Shown: in pieces, positions 20,819-29,274 of the stretch
How the letters are laid out: every line of letters starts with the position of its first letter
Position numbering within the stretch: the first letter of the stretch is position 1
Assembly (NCBI RefSeq): GCF_003570725.1
Contig: NZ_QWVS01000038.1
Coordinates: 1-61,222 of the forward strand
Direction of reading: 5' to 3'
Source: Peribacillus asahii
Lineage (GTDB): Bacteria > Bacillota > Bacilli > Bacillales > DSM-1321
Length of the DNA stretch: 61,222 nt
Program-made: the position numbers and the translations under genes
The notes under the pieces: generated by a model
Databases searched by the model: none
What the model was told of the DNA's origin: nothing
The model's input: only the letters and a program-made list of their open reading frames with translations

Positions 20819-21043
20819 ATGCATTTAATATGGGATTTAGCTGCAAAGTTCGAAGAAGAAGTGGACTATATTTCAAAGTTAATACATAGAAAAAAAGAAT
20901 CAAAACTAAAATTATCAATCTTATTCTTGAAGAATATTTGAATAAGAGTTGCTCGATTAAAAGATCAGGTAAAGGAGTGTGCGGGTATAGAAGGGTTGAC
21001 ACAAGAAGAATTTATAATAATAAAAAGTTTAAAAGATTGTTAA
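20819..21043 (+). pseudogene. Unrecognised small ORF interrupted by a stop
   Basis: From an ATG at 20819 an acidic helical sequence (MHLIWDLAAKFEEEVDYISK...) runs 40 codons to a TGA. It then continues in the same frame (ARLKDQVKECAGIEGLTQEEFIIIKSLKDC) to a second stop. No ribosome site is seen and no family is recognised. The rest of 20574-21079 contains nothing identifiable. Confidence 0.25.
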
Positions 21044-21079
21044 CCCTTTAGTCTCTTATCGGGCAAAGAGTTCAAGTTT

Positions 21080-21597
21080 TAGAAAGGTAAAGACAGATAT
21101 AATTGATACCAATCATCTCTGCGGGATGTATTACAAAGAGGATTTGGAACCTTATAAAAAACGCGGAATCCAGCTCTTGAACCTTCGAAACCTGACCAGG
21201 CAGCACAAAAATATTACGGGGATATATGTGCAAACAAAACTGCAATTCCAAGCCGTCTTGGATCAAGTGTTTCCAGTATATAGAGGAGTTTTTTGGGACT
21301 TATATTCTGTTGTCTCTCTCTCCTCACCTTACTTGAATTTCCTACATCTCAAAGTCTCTTGGAAGCAGGCGAATAACACAATAAAAAAGTTATGTCCAAG
21401 GAGCTCCATCAATGTGGGCTAATACAAAAGCAATAGCCCTTTTAGCTGACGCAAGCCAAAATCCCTTTAGGGAAAATCTGTACCAAAGCCATATTTTAAG
21501 CATGGAAATGTATATAAAAATGCTTCTGGAATACCAAAAGCATCTATCCAAATTTGAAGAAGAGATAGTAAACTTTTTAGTCAAAAAGTATATTTGA
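21080..21597 (+). mobile_element. IS110-family transposase fragment (degenerate)
   Basis: Pieces in more than one frame read DTNHLCGMYYKEDLEPYKKRGIQLLNLRNLTRQHKNITGIYVQTKLQFQAVLDQVFP (21100-21280) and later LLADASQNPFRENLYQSHILSMEMYIKMLLEYQKHLSKFEEEI (21430-21585). This is the N-terminal DEDD-domain region of IS110-type transposases, including the segment that follows the catalytic aspartates. Frameshifts near 21310-21420 and loss of the N-terminus and the whole C-terminal Ser domain make it dead. It ends 60 bases before the ger operon, so an IS110 insertion or recombination may mark the edge of the germination module. Confidence 0.75.
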
Positions 21598-21656
21598 ATA
21601 TAAATTTCACCATAATATAGATAACCATGAGTGGCTCTAAGTGATGAGGTGATTAT

Positions 21657-23186
21657 ATGTCCTTTAAACAACGGTTCTTTAAAAAAAAAATTGAGAAACA
21701 AGCAATAGGTCCTCAAGATATTAACCATTTATTTACTAAAGCAAAAAAATCCAGTGATTTTAGGCAACTTTCACTTATAAATAAAACAGGACATTTCATC
21801 CTTTCTTACTACAACACACTAATTGATCTAGAACAATTTCAGTGCAAAGTATTATATGCTTTTCAAGAACCGTCTTTTAATATTGGTCACATCAAGAACA
21901 TTGAGGATATTAGGAATACGATTCCCATTGAAGATATTTTGATTACAGACAACATCGAAGTGATCGAATCGAAATTCCTTAAAGGGTATGCTATTCTGCA
22001 AATGAAAGAAAATGATTATAAGTGTGCTTTAATTAATTTAGCCAATGACAAAGTTGGGTTGCGTGAGCAAAATAACGTTGAAAATGAGTTCAGCGTCATA
22101 GGACCTCAAATCGGATTTGTTGAAAATGTCGATATCAATATACATTTACTAAGGCAGCAAATCAGTACACCTAATTTAATTATCCAAGACATTCACATAG
22201 GGTCTATGTCACATACTAAAGTCATCATCGCTTATATTGAAGGGATTACAAATGAGCAGCATATTCAAACGATGACTCAACGATTACAAAATATCGATTT
22301 TGATGTGGTTTTTGATTCCTCTCAGCTTCATCAAATCATAACCGATAATTCCTTAACACCTTTTCCGCTACTTCTATCCACGGAACGTATTGATAGAACG
22401 GTCTTTGCTTTGATTAGCGGACAAGTAGCTGTTTTTAGTAATGGATCGGCTTATGCCGTCACGGGCCCCTCCACATTACTGGATTTTTTTGTTTCGCCTG
22501 AAGATTACTATTTACCTTGGATTATTGCGTCTTTTTTTCGTTTGATACGTATCTTTAGTGTGTTTTTCTCAGTTTTTGCAACCTCTATATACATAGCTGT
22601 TTTGACATATCACTATGAAATGATTCCAAGAGTGTTACTCGGTCCCCTTATCTTTTCACGTAATAACGTTCCGTTTACACCGTTATTAGAAGTACTTTTT
22701 TTGGAATTGACGATTGAACTTTTACGTGAAGCTGGAGCACGGTTACCTACTAAGGTGGGACAAACGCTGGGAATCGTAGGTGGCATCGTAATAGGCCAGG
22801 CCTCTGTTGAAGCAGCACTTACAAGCAATGTGTTGCTTATTATTGTTGCCCTATCTGCTTTGGCTTCTTTTACTACACCGATTTATAAAATGTCGAACAC
22901 CATACGCTTTTTACGTTTTCCTTTGATTATATTAGCATCCATATGGGGCGGATTAGGGATTGTTTTAGGAATAAGCTTTTTGATCGTTCATCTGACACGT
23001 TTAGAATCATTAGGTACACCCTATACCGTTCCCTTATATCCATTTAGGCGTAAAGATTTTGCGGATAGCATTATACGTTCGTCCTATAATGCCACTTCAA
23101 AAAGACCAAGTTATTTACGACCTCGATCACTTTGGAGATATCATCCAAGTGACCAGATCAAAAAGAAAAACGATTTTGATGATTGA
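21657..23186 (+). CDS. Spore germinant receptor subunit A (GerA family)
   Basis: This 509-aa protein is the A subunit of a nutrient germinant receptor in the spore inner membrane. A soluble N-terminal domain (about 1-250) contains the family's ERIDRTVFALISGQVAVFSNGSAYAVTGPSTLLDFF signature and is followed by membrane helices (about 285-435), including the PFTPLLEVLFLELTIELLREAGARLP segment, then a basic cytoplasmic tail. GAGGTGAT precedes the ATG. It starts an A-C-B operon. Element-borne ger operons vary the nutrients that trigger germination; the ligand here cannot be read from the sequence. Confidence 0.94.
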   Translation: MSFKQRFFKKKIEKQAIGPQDINHLFTKAKKSSDFRQLSLINKTGHFILSYYNTLIDLEQFQCKVLYAFQEPSFNIGHIKNIEDIRNTIPIEDILITDNIEVIESKFLKGYAILQMKENDYKCALINLANDKVGLREQNNVENEFSVIGPQIGFVENVDINIHLLRQQISTPNLIIQDIHIGSMSHTKVIIAYIEGITNEQHIQTMTQRLQNIDFDVVFDSSQLHQIITDNSLTPFPLLLSTERIDRTVFALISGQVAVFSNGSAYAVTGPSTLLDFFVSPEDYYLPWIIASFFRLIRIFSVFFSVFATSIYIAVLTYHYEMIPRVLLGPLIFSRNNVPFTPLLEVLFLELTIELLREAGARLPTKVGQTLGIVGGIVIGQASVEAALTSNVLLIIVALSALASFTTPIYKMSNTIRFLRFPLIILASIWGGLGIVLGISFLIVHLTRLESLGTPYTVPLYPFRRKDFADSIIRSSYNATSKRPSYLRPRSLWRYHPSDQIKKKNDFDD

Positions 23187-23212
23187 TCAGAAAATAATAG
23201 ACGAGGTGAGGT

Positions 23213-24289
23213 ATGAACTCACGTTTTTTCTTTGCGGTTAGCTTCATTGTGTTCCTAACTGGGTGCGAGAATGAAAGGACTATTGATCAAGTTCAGATTA
23301 TCGAATCGATTGGTTATGATCAGCATGAGGATGAAATCAAGGGTACGGCTATCTATCCTACGTTCAAAGAAAAAGGACAAACCAAATTAAATATCTTGAC
23401 GACAAAATCTCCTTCGTATGATGATATCCTCCCGAGATTGAATACAAAGTCTGCGCATTCAATCGAAATAGGCCAATTACGTTTAGTATTGTTCGGCAAG
23501 AAGTTTGCGGAACAAGGGATTAATCCGGTTATAGAAAGCCTTAAACGGGATCCGATTGTGGGAAGTCGAGTGCAGCTGGGTATAGCCGAACATACAGCAG
23601 AAGATATATTAATATCAGGTGAACATACAAACTTTCCTTTCCATTTAAGCGAAAAAATTAATCAGAATATACAGAATGGAAAGTTGCCCAAAATGAATTT
23701 ACACCTATTTTTGGAAAATTTTTACGATAAAGGTAAAGATCCGTATTTGCCTTACTTTACCATAGAGGAGGGAAGAGCCCACATTAATGGATTAGCTTTA
23801 TTTAAGAATGGCAAGTATATAAATCATATTAGTTTAAATCAGTCATTTATTGTAAAAATGCTAATTGATGGAGCCAAAAATGGACGCTATTACATCAAAA
23901 TCAATGAAAATAAAAAGGATGGTTTTATTTCATTGAAAAATCTGGATGCAAAAGCTCATTATACAATTAGTCAAATCGGTCAAGTTCCGAACATATCTAT
24001 CGATTTAACGATGAATACTCAGATAAAAGATGTCCCGCCTTGGCTTAATGTAACCGTAAATAAAGATATCCTAAAAATAGAAAATGTTTTGAATAAACAC
24101 TTTAATGAAGAAGTCCAGCAATTAATCTCGTTGTTTCAAGAATACCAAGTAGATCCAATCGGGTTTGGAGAAATGGTTAGAGCAAAATCAAGAAAGTGGA
24201 ATTATAGCCGGTTTCAGGATATGTATCCACATCTTAAAACTACAGTCAATACAAAGGTGAATATTATACAAATAGGTGTCGGAGAGTAA
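23213..24289 (+). CDS. Spore germinant receptor lipoprotein, GerC family
   Basis: This 358-aa lipoprotein subunit has a signal peptide with lipobox LTGC (C18 is the lipidated residue) and the Ger(x)C domains: TIDQVQIIESIGYDQHEDEI, the LRLVLFGKKFAEQGI strand and the conserved PFHLSEKINQNIQNGKLPKMNL block. It anchors to the outer face of the spore inner membrane and assembles with the A and B subunits. GAGGTGAG precedes the ATG. A decayed relative lies at 15369-16357 on the other strand. The gene order A-C-B differs from the A-B-C order of B. subtilis gerA. Confidence 0.93.
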   Translation: MNSRFFFAVSFIVFLTGCENERTIDQVQIIESIGYDQHEDEIKGTAIYPTFKEKGQTKLNILTTKSPSYDDILPRLNTKSAHSIEIGQLRLVLFGKKFAEQGINPVIESLKRDPIVGSRVQLGIAEHTAEDILISGEHTNFPFHLSEKINQNIQNGKLPKMNLHLFLENFYDKGKDPYLPYFTIEEGRAHINGLALFKNGKYINHISLNQSFIVKMLIDGAKNGRYYIKINENKKDGFISLKNLDAKAHYTISQIGQVPNISIDLTMNTQIKDVPPWLNVTVNKDILKIENVLNKHFNEEVQQLISLFQEYQVDPIGFGEMVRAKSRKWNYSRFQDMYPHLKTTVNTKVNIIQIGVGE

Positions 24290-24320
24290 GGATTTCATTT
24301 TTGAAGAGGAGGGGAATAAT

Positions 24321-25409
24321 GTGCAAACTTTAACCGATGAACGATTTTTAGTATCTCCTTTTTTCGTTTTCTTTCTGATTTACTCTAATATTATTGGTGT
24401 GGGAATCCTGAGTTTTCAAAGAGATATTATAAAGAGTGCCGGTTACGATGCATGGATTTCCGTCCTATTATCCGGTATAAGCATTCATGTTTTAGTTTGG
24501 ATGATATATCGTATTCTTACAATTGCTAATAACGATATCATTTATATCCATCAATTTTGCTTTGGGAAATGGATTGGCGGGTTATTAAACGTTTTTATCA
24601 TCATCTATTTTTTTGTAGTGGGATTGATTGTTTTCCGTGCTTATATTGATGTTGTTCAAGCTTGGATGTTTCCTTTAATGAAGACATGGCAAATAAGCGT
24701 GATTTTTCTATTCCTTCTTTATTACATTGTTTCCAGTGGGTTTCGTGTGATTACCGGGATGTGTTTCTGGGGAACAGTTATACCTTTTGTTTTTCTGTTT
24801 CCTCTTTTAGTCTTTTCCTTAGAATTTGCCCAATTCAATCATTTACTGCCTCTTTTTAATCACTCGGTTAATGAAATATTAGGATCATCTAAAAAGATGG
24901 TGTTTCAGTTTCTTGGCTTTGAGACTCTACTCATGTTCTATCCATTTATCAAGAATCCTGAAAAATCAAAAAAATGGGCTCATTTCGGGGTTTTGTTTAC
25001 AATCTTCCTATACCTTTCCATAACAATCATTACTTTTGTTTTCTTTAATGAAGAGCATCTCAAACATACGATTTGGCCGACCTTAACTTTACTTAAAATT
25101 GCGGAAATGCCTTTCATAGAAAGAGTTGAATATATTGTCGTTTCCTTATTGTTCCTTGTCGTATTGCCTCATATTTGCCAGCATCTATGGGCAGTCTGCC
25201 GCGGACTCAAAAAGTTAGTAAATATCAAACAACGTATCAGCTTATTCATTTGCCTCTTTTTATTCTTTTTGTTCTCTAATGTATTAGAGAGCCATAAACA
25301 GATAGAACGATTAGTTGATTTATACTCATCTGTCGGCTTCTATTTTATATATTTGTATGTCCCTTTTCTCTTTTTAACGATTAACATTAAACAAAAATTA
25401 ACTAAATAG
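24321..25409 (+). CDS. Spore germinant receptor subunit B (GerAB/APC family)
   Basis: This 362-aa polytopic protein of about ten membrane helices belongs to the spore-germination branch of the APC superfamily, which forms the ligand-binding and transport-like subunit of germinant receptors. The SNIIGVGILSFQRDI stretch (about 22-36) corresponds to the unwound first helix where ligand binds in homologs. The GTG at 24321 is chosen because AGGAGGGG lies 6 bases upstream; an in-frame GTG at 24276 inside the end of gerC has no such site. It is the last gene of the operon. Confidence 0.92.
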   Translation: MQTLTDERFLVSPFFVFFLIYSNIIGVGILSFQRDIIKSAGYDAWISVLLSGISIHVLVWMIYRILTIANNDIIYIHQFCFGKWIGGLLNVFIIIYFFVVGLIVFRAYIDVVQAWMFPLMKTWQISVIFLFLLYYIVSSGFRVITGMCFWGTVIPFVFLFPLLVFSLEFAQFNHLLPLFNHSVNEILGSSKKMVFQFLGFETLLMFYPFIKNPEKSKKWAHFGVLFTIFLYLSITIITFVFFNEEHLKHTIWPTLTLLKIAEMPFIERVEYIVVSLLFLVVLPHICQHLWAVCRGLKKLVNIKQRISLFICLFLFFLFSNVLESHKQIERLVDLYSSVGFYFIYLYVPFLFLTINIKQKLTK

Positions 25410-25456
25410 CGTTTTGATGCCAAAATACTTAGATAAGGATATTAAATTTCCCCGAT

Positions 25457-25494
25457 AAAAAAACTGTATGGAATAAATTCTACACAGTTTTTTT
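25457..25494 (+). terminator. ger operon terminator
   Basis: AAAAAAACTGT (25457-25467) pairs with ACAGTTTTTTT (25484-25494), ending in the T-run. It lies 47 bases after the B-subunit stop. Confidence 0.85.
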
Positions 25495-25551
25495 GAAATT
25501 CCTATTAGATTGTCAGCAACTCCAACAAGAGTCCTTTTTTAAAGTGAATTT

Positions 25552-25835
25552 TCATATAATATCCAATGGCATTTTCCTAGTAGGTTTAGGAAATACTTGA
25601 TCAATTCTACTGAGATCTTCTTCAGTAAACTCAATTGTTGCTGCTTCAGCATTTGCTAAAACATGTTCATCTTGAACCGCTTTTGGAATAGCGATGACGT
25701 TATTCGAACGGATGGTCCAAGCAATAGCGATTTGTAATGGTTGGACATTGTATTTGTCAGCAATATCATGAATAGTGGATTGTTTAAAAGCTGTCTTCTT
25801 AAAGAGCCTCCTTGAGCAAGGGGACTGTAGGCCAA
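25552..25835 (-). pseudogene. Aldo/keto reductase C-terminal remnant
   Basis: The minus strand matches roughly the last 95 codons of the intact aldo/keto reductase at 10755-11654, with the same IPKAV, AWTIRSNNVIAI and KPTRK segments but many substitutions. The N-terminal two thirds are missing and similarity stops at about 25835. It is an independent paralog rather than a recent duplicate. Its position near the opposite end of the element could reflect an older insertion or recombination. Confidence 0.85.
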
Positions 25836-25866
25836 AGAGTGGCTTACAGGGGCGGCTTATAGTCTT

Positions 25867-26154
25867 TTGGAGAAGATATCAGCCATTCCCGGTCATAACA
25901 GCGAAGGTGAATTAGACCCGGCCAGGATTGTAAAATGGGTTCAAAAGGTTCGTGAGTCGGCAATAGAGCTTGGCTGTGGAACAGGTGGGGACGACGAGAG
26001 GAAGTTGACCGAAAAGTACGAGAATTGGGTCAAAGCACTCGAATTTAGTTATCCAAGAGTCGCGGGAATCCTAAGTAATATGGCTAAATCCTATTTGGAT
26101 GATGCTGTAAGAGAAGATCTTAGAGCTGGTGTAACAAAACGTTTGATGGAGTAG
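25867..26154 (+). pseudogene. C-terminal remnant of an unidentified large protein
   Basis: From a TTG, 95 codons read LEKISAIPGHNSEGELDPARIVKWVQKVRESAIELG, then KYENWVKALEFSYPRVAGILSNMAKSY. These resemble two separated segments of the C-terminus of long bacterial hypothetical proteins that I recall but cannot name, with the intervening part deleted. No ribosome site is seen. It directly abuts the aldo/keto reductase remnant and likely represents lost element cargo. Confidence 0.45.
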
Positions 26155-26220
26155 GTTTTACAAGAAAACTATAAATCAGTTGGTCCATGATTTTGTGGGT
26201 ATTTGAGCTACGAGATAAAG

Positions 26221-26264
26221 GAGGACAATGAAAGGGGGATTTTTGTCCTCTGATTTGTCCTCGG
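26221..26264 (+). repeat. GTCCTC repeats near the right end of the first element
   Basis: Two TTGTCCTC units (26243-26250 and 26254-26261) repeat the arrangement at 9901-9921, and an inverted GAGGAC lies at 26221-26226. They sit about 100 bases inside the groEL-end repeat at 26367, mirroring the left end. They are probable integrase arm sites. The surrounding 26155-26366 has no gene. Confidence 0.55.
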
Positions 26265-26366
26265 CTTATTTTAATATTATTGCTTTTTATTAAGTTAAAT
26301 GGAGCCCAAATCTTTATATAAGGTTAATATTTAAAAGGTATTTCTCCTTATTCAATACAAAAATGA

Positions 26367-26385
26367 ATGGGCGGCATGATGTAAT
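26367..26385 (+). repeat. groEL 3'-end direct repeat, copy 2 (attR-like)
   Basis: These 19 bases are identical to 9830-9848. The two copies bracket 16.5 kb carrying the integrase remnant and the redox/germination cargo. The flanking bases on the right (CTGCCC) recur after copy 4. Confidence 0.8.
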
Positions 26386-26463
26386 CTGCCCGGAAATCCT
26401 CTTGTAAGTAAAGGTTTCCTAGCTAGAAAAATGTGAAATGATAAAGTAATGTATATAATTTTA

Positions 26464-26505
26464 GGCTTCTCATTAATTGGTACAAATTGATGAGAAGCCT
26501 TTTTA
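26464..26505. terminator. Terminator right of repeat copy 2
   Basis: GGCTTCTCATTAATT (26464-26478) pairs with AATTGATGAGAAGCC (26485-26499) with one mismatch and is followed by T. It lies between the groEL-end copy and a leftward HAD fragment and can end transcripts from the left. Confidence 0.75.
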
Positions 26506-26739
26506 TTTTTTGGTTACATGCACAGTTTGGGACCCTAAAAGTCTCCCGTGCTGGGTATACATAAAATTAGCCGGGACAACATGTTCTCTAGATACTATCT
26601 TTCTGTATTCTTTTGTAAAAAGGAGCTGTACATCTTCTGGCAGCTGTTTTTTAATTGTTCCGAATAATAAACGAAATGATCTGTATCCCTCGTATAAAGT
26701 GCCGTCAAAATCAGAAATGACTAATTCCGCGTTTTCCAT
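26503..26739 (-). CDS. Short HAD-like hydrolase fragment
   Basis: This 78-aa product begins MENAELVISDFDGTLYEGYRSFRLLFG, a perfect HAD motif I (DFDGTLY) at residues about 10-16, and continues with a helical cap-like segment. It ends far short of the 200 or more residues of HAD phosphatases and lacks motifs II-IV. AGAGGT precedes the ATG at 26739, and another in-frame ATG is at 26754. It is probably a truncated gene whose 3' part was lost when the terminator-bearing junction formed. Residual expression is possible but phosphatase activity is unlikely. Confidence 0.5.
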   Translation of the reverse strand: MENAELVISDFDGTLYEGYRSFRLLFGTIKKQLPEDVQLLFTKEYRKIVSREHVVPANFMYTQHGRLLGSQTVHVTKK

Positions 26740-26997
26740 TATACCTCTTTCCATTGTTGCCTTCGTTATTTTCCTAAAAAGTTATCCACTAGTATATTTT
26801 CAACATAAAAAGGCCTAAAAATATATAGGGACTTAATGGTTAGTCAGGATAATATTTCGAGATGATGATTTTATTAAAAATTCACACTACTCGCACAATT
26901 ACCGAACATTATGTTTAGTTAGGTAGGAAAATATTCGTGTTTTATTGACGGTTGGGATTTCTGGTGTTACTATGTGTTAGTAAAAATTAAATACGGT

Positions 26998-27156
26998 TCT
27001 CGTATAATCCTGGGAATATGGCCCAAAAGTTTCTACCAAGCTACCATAAATAGCTTGACTACGAGATTGTGTATATAAGTATGGAGATAAATTCATTTTT
27101 TATCCCCATTATCTACCTATCTGAAGTCGAGCTCCGGTGTATCTTGGGGCTTTTTT
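26998..27156 (+). promoter_or_regulatory. Guanine-class purine riboswitch with terminator
   Basis: P1 pairs TCTCGTA (26998-27004) with TACGAGA (27060-27066). Inside are the conserved TATAATCC, ATATGG, GTTTCTACC and CTTGACTACG core segments. The specificity base before TAC is C (GACTAC), which predicts guanine or hypoxanthine, not adenine. A terminator stem AGCTCC/GGGGCT (27130-27151) with a T-run follows. AGTCGAGCT can instead pair with AGCTTGACT of the aptamer as antiterminator, giving an OFF switch. It stands ahead of the permease at 27305. Confidence 0.88.
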
Positions 27157-27304
27157 ATTTTTTTACAAGTGACTATTTTAATATGAATATATTAGGAGGG
27201 TTATTTCAATAAAAAAAGGTAGTAAGAATATAGTAATTCACTTTTCAGGAATGGTTTAAGCCTTAAAAAGAGGCCTAAGAATAGGATACAAGGAGGAATT
27301 ACCG

Positions 27305-28624
27305 ATGCATGGGAATACTGCTAAAAAAATAGAATTACATGCTGAAGATACTGCAGTAATAAATGAAAAATATCTAGATCCCGAAAAATGGCATAAGCAA
27401 GATACTACCTGGGCATTGAGCCTCTTTGGAACAGCAATCGGAGCAGGAGTACTCTTTTTACCTATTAATGCAGGTTCAGGAGGTTTATTATCATTACTGT
27501 TAATTACCATACTTGCATTTCCTATAATGTATTATTCGCATAGGGCACTTGCTAAAATAATATACGCTTCCAATTCTGCTGAAGAGGGGATTACAGGTAC
27601 GATAAGAGAGTATTTTGGAAAAAAGGCAAGTATAATTTTTAATATCGTATATTTCTTCTCCATTTACACAATAGTGCTGATGTATTCGGTTGCACTTACA
27701 AATACAGCAAGTAGTTTCATCGTGAATCAATTGCACATGAAAGAGCCTCCAAGGGCCATTCTATCGCTTGTATTAGTACTCGGTCTTATAGTTATATTGA
27801 ATTTTGGTCAAGATATCACTGTAAAGATAATGAGTATGCTAGTCTATCCTTTCATAGCTTCTCTGCTTTTTATCGCAATATCTTTGATTCCACAGTGGAA
27901 TACGTCAATGCTTAGTTTTTCAAGTGTTTCAACTGTTACAACAGGAACAGGATATTTCGGAATGATATGGATTATACTACCGATCATAGTATTCTCGTTT
28001 AATCACTCTCCTATAATATCGTCATTTGTTATGAAACAGAGAGCAACCTATGGAATAGAAGCTACTGACGCCAAAAGTGCTCAAATACAAAAAGTTTGTT
28101 ATATAATGACATTCTCAGTTGTTATATTCTTTGTTTGGAGCAGTGTCTTGAGTTTGACTCCAAATGATCTTGTAATGGCAAAAGAACAGAACTTGTCAAT
28201 ATTATCATATCTTGCTAATGAGCTTAATTCGCCTATTATTACTATGGCAGCTCCTATCATTGCTTTTGTGGCCATAACAAAGTCCTTCCTTGGCCATTAT
28301 GTGGGAGCATACGAGGTAATGCGTGACATGATTATCGAGTATAGTAAAGCACGCGGAAAAGATGTAAAAGAAAAAACAGTTAAGACAATGATCCTTGTTT
28401 TTGTCGTATTAACATGCTGGTATGTTGCTTATGCAAATCCAAGTATTCTTGGACTCATTGATACCCTCAGTGGTCCGCTAGTTGCTGCTATCCTATGTGT
28501 ATTACCAATGTATACAATCCGTAAAGTACCTGTACTAGCTAAATACAGAGGGAAAATGAGTAATGTGTTTGTCATTGTTGTAGGTGTACTCACTGTCCTA
28601 GCAAGTATTAAAGCATTTTTCTAA
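27305..28624 (+). CDS. HAAAP-family amino-acid permease (serine/threonine type)
   Basis: This 439-aa protein with about eleven membrane helices resembles the hydroxy/aromatic amino acid permease family (SdaC-like serine/proton symporters). Visible signatures include TTWALSLFGTAIGAGVLFLPINAG (about 36-59), IVFSFNHSPIISSFV and ITKSFLGHYVGAYE. AAGGAGG lies before the ATG. The gene begins 149 bases after a guanine riboswitch terminator, so its expression may fall when guanine is plentiful; serine feeds glycine and one-carbon units into purine synthesis, which would make sense of the link. Substrate is inferred from the family. A deleted copy of its middle lies at 32346-32417. Confidence 0.88.
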   Translation: MHGNTAKKIELHAEDTAVINEKYLDPEKWHKQDTTWALSLFGTAIGAGVLFLPINAGSGGLLSLLLITILAFPIMYYSHRALAKIIYASNSAEEGITGTIREYFGKKASIIFNIVYFFSIYTIVLMYSVALTNTASSFIVNQLHMKEPPRAILSLVLVLGLIVILNFGQDITVKIMSMLVYPFIASLLFIAISLIPQWNTSMLSFSSVSTVTTGTGYFGMIWIILPIIVFSFNHSPIISSFVMKQRATYGIEATDAKSAQIQKVCYIMTFSVVIFFVWSSVLSLTPNDLVMAKEQNLSILSYLANELNSPIITMAAPIIAFVAITKSFLGHYVGAYEVMRDMIIEYSKARGKDVKEKTVKTMILVFVVLTCWYVAYANPSILGLIDTLSGPLVAAILCVLPMYTIRKVPVLAKYRGKMSNVFVIVVGVLTVLASIKAFF

Positions 28625-28749
28625 TTCACTATTGTTGTATAAATAGCGTCGTAGTTTTCAAGTATGAAGATTGTCAAGACTTTCTTTTCATCCAATTTAC
28701 TTTTTCTGGAAAATAAGCAGCTGTGTACTGCTGAATGTACGTTGAAAAA

Positions 28750-28767
28750 TGCTAACATGTTGCTAAC
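28750..28767 (+). repeat. TGCTAAC direct repeats (candidate arm sites)
   Basis: Two TGCTAAC units 11 bases apart (28750-28756 and 28761-28767) lie 120 bases before groEL-end copy 3. The pair recurs at 32433-32450 (one base changed), and a decayed version is near 32708. Such repeats next to an att core resemble integrase arm sites, of a different specificity from the GTCCTC set. The stretch 28790-28886 reads vaguely like an integrase C-terminus but is too degraded to call. Confidence 0.45.
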
Positions 28768-28886
28768 GCAATCAAGTGGAAAAAGGTGAACTTTCGTTAA
28801 AGATGTTACACCTCATATTCAGAAAAAACTTGATATACCGCACTTTCTGCACACAACGTTAACGATATTACACATTCTCATCTTAC

Positions 28887-28903
28887 GGGCGGCATGATGT
28901 AAT
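28887..28903 (+). repeat. groEL 3'-end direct repeat, copy 3
   Basis: GGGCGGCATGATGTAAT is identical over 17 bases to the end of groEL (9832-9848). It separates the riboswitch-permease segment on its left from the phoD-tat segment on its right. Confidence 0.75.
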
Positions 28904-28919
28904 ATCCGCTTATGACACG

Positions 28920-28953
28920 AAAAGATTTACTCTATTTGGAGTAGATCTTTTTT
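28920..28953 (+). terminator. Terminator right of repeat copy 3
   Basis: AAAAGATTTACTC (28920-28932) pairs with GAGTAGATCTTTT (28939-28951) with one G-U pair, followed by T. It lies 16 bases after the groEL-end repeat, as a groEL terminator would. Confidence 0.8.
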
Positions 28954-29188
28954 GTATGATTTCTTTAGTAATGATTTAGCACTAGTGAAACGGATGGAAA
29001 GCATTCCAGTTTGTAAATTTCCTTTGAAGAAAACATTAAAAAAAACAGGAAAAAAAGACTGCCAATAATCGGGGGAAATTCCCGTTGAACAGCAAGTTGG
29101 TTACCTGTTTTTGTGAAAAATATCCTCTTATAAGCTGAAAGCCCAATCTACTATTTTATTATCCTTTACTATCAGGCTAACTCCTTTA

Positions 29189-29230
29189 TTTACAAATCTT
29201 CACAGTCAATTAACAAATATTCACTATAAT
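29189..29230 (+). promoter_or_regulatory. Pho box (PhoP sites) and -10 of phoD
   Basis: Four PhoP half-sites follow one another at 10-11 base steps: TTTACA (29189), TTCACA (29199), TTAACA (29210) and TTCACT (29220). They lead into a TATAAT -10 at 29225-29230. This matches the TT(A/T/C)ACA repeats bound by phosphorylated PhoP, so the phoD operon should be induced by phosphate starvation. Between 28954 and 29188 no gene is seen; an 8-bp AAAACAGG/CCTGTTTT pairing at about 29042-29117 encloses possible RNA structure. Confidence 0.82.
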
Positions 29231-29274
29231 CAACGTCGTGGTTAAGAAATTCAATCCGAGAGGAGAAAAGAATC

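Noticed and set aside
28790..28903. Possible integrase C-terminus (KKLDIPHFLH...) before groEL-end copy 3
   Set aside because: Suggestive of an HxLRHT region but without intact catalytic motifs, so not annotated as a gene remnant.
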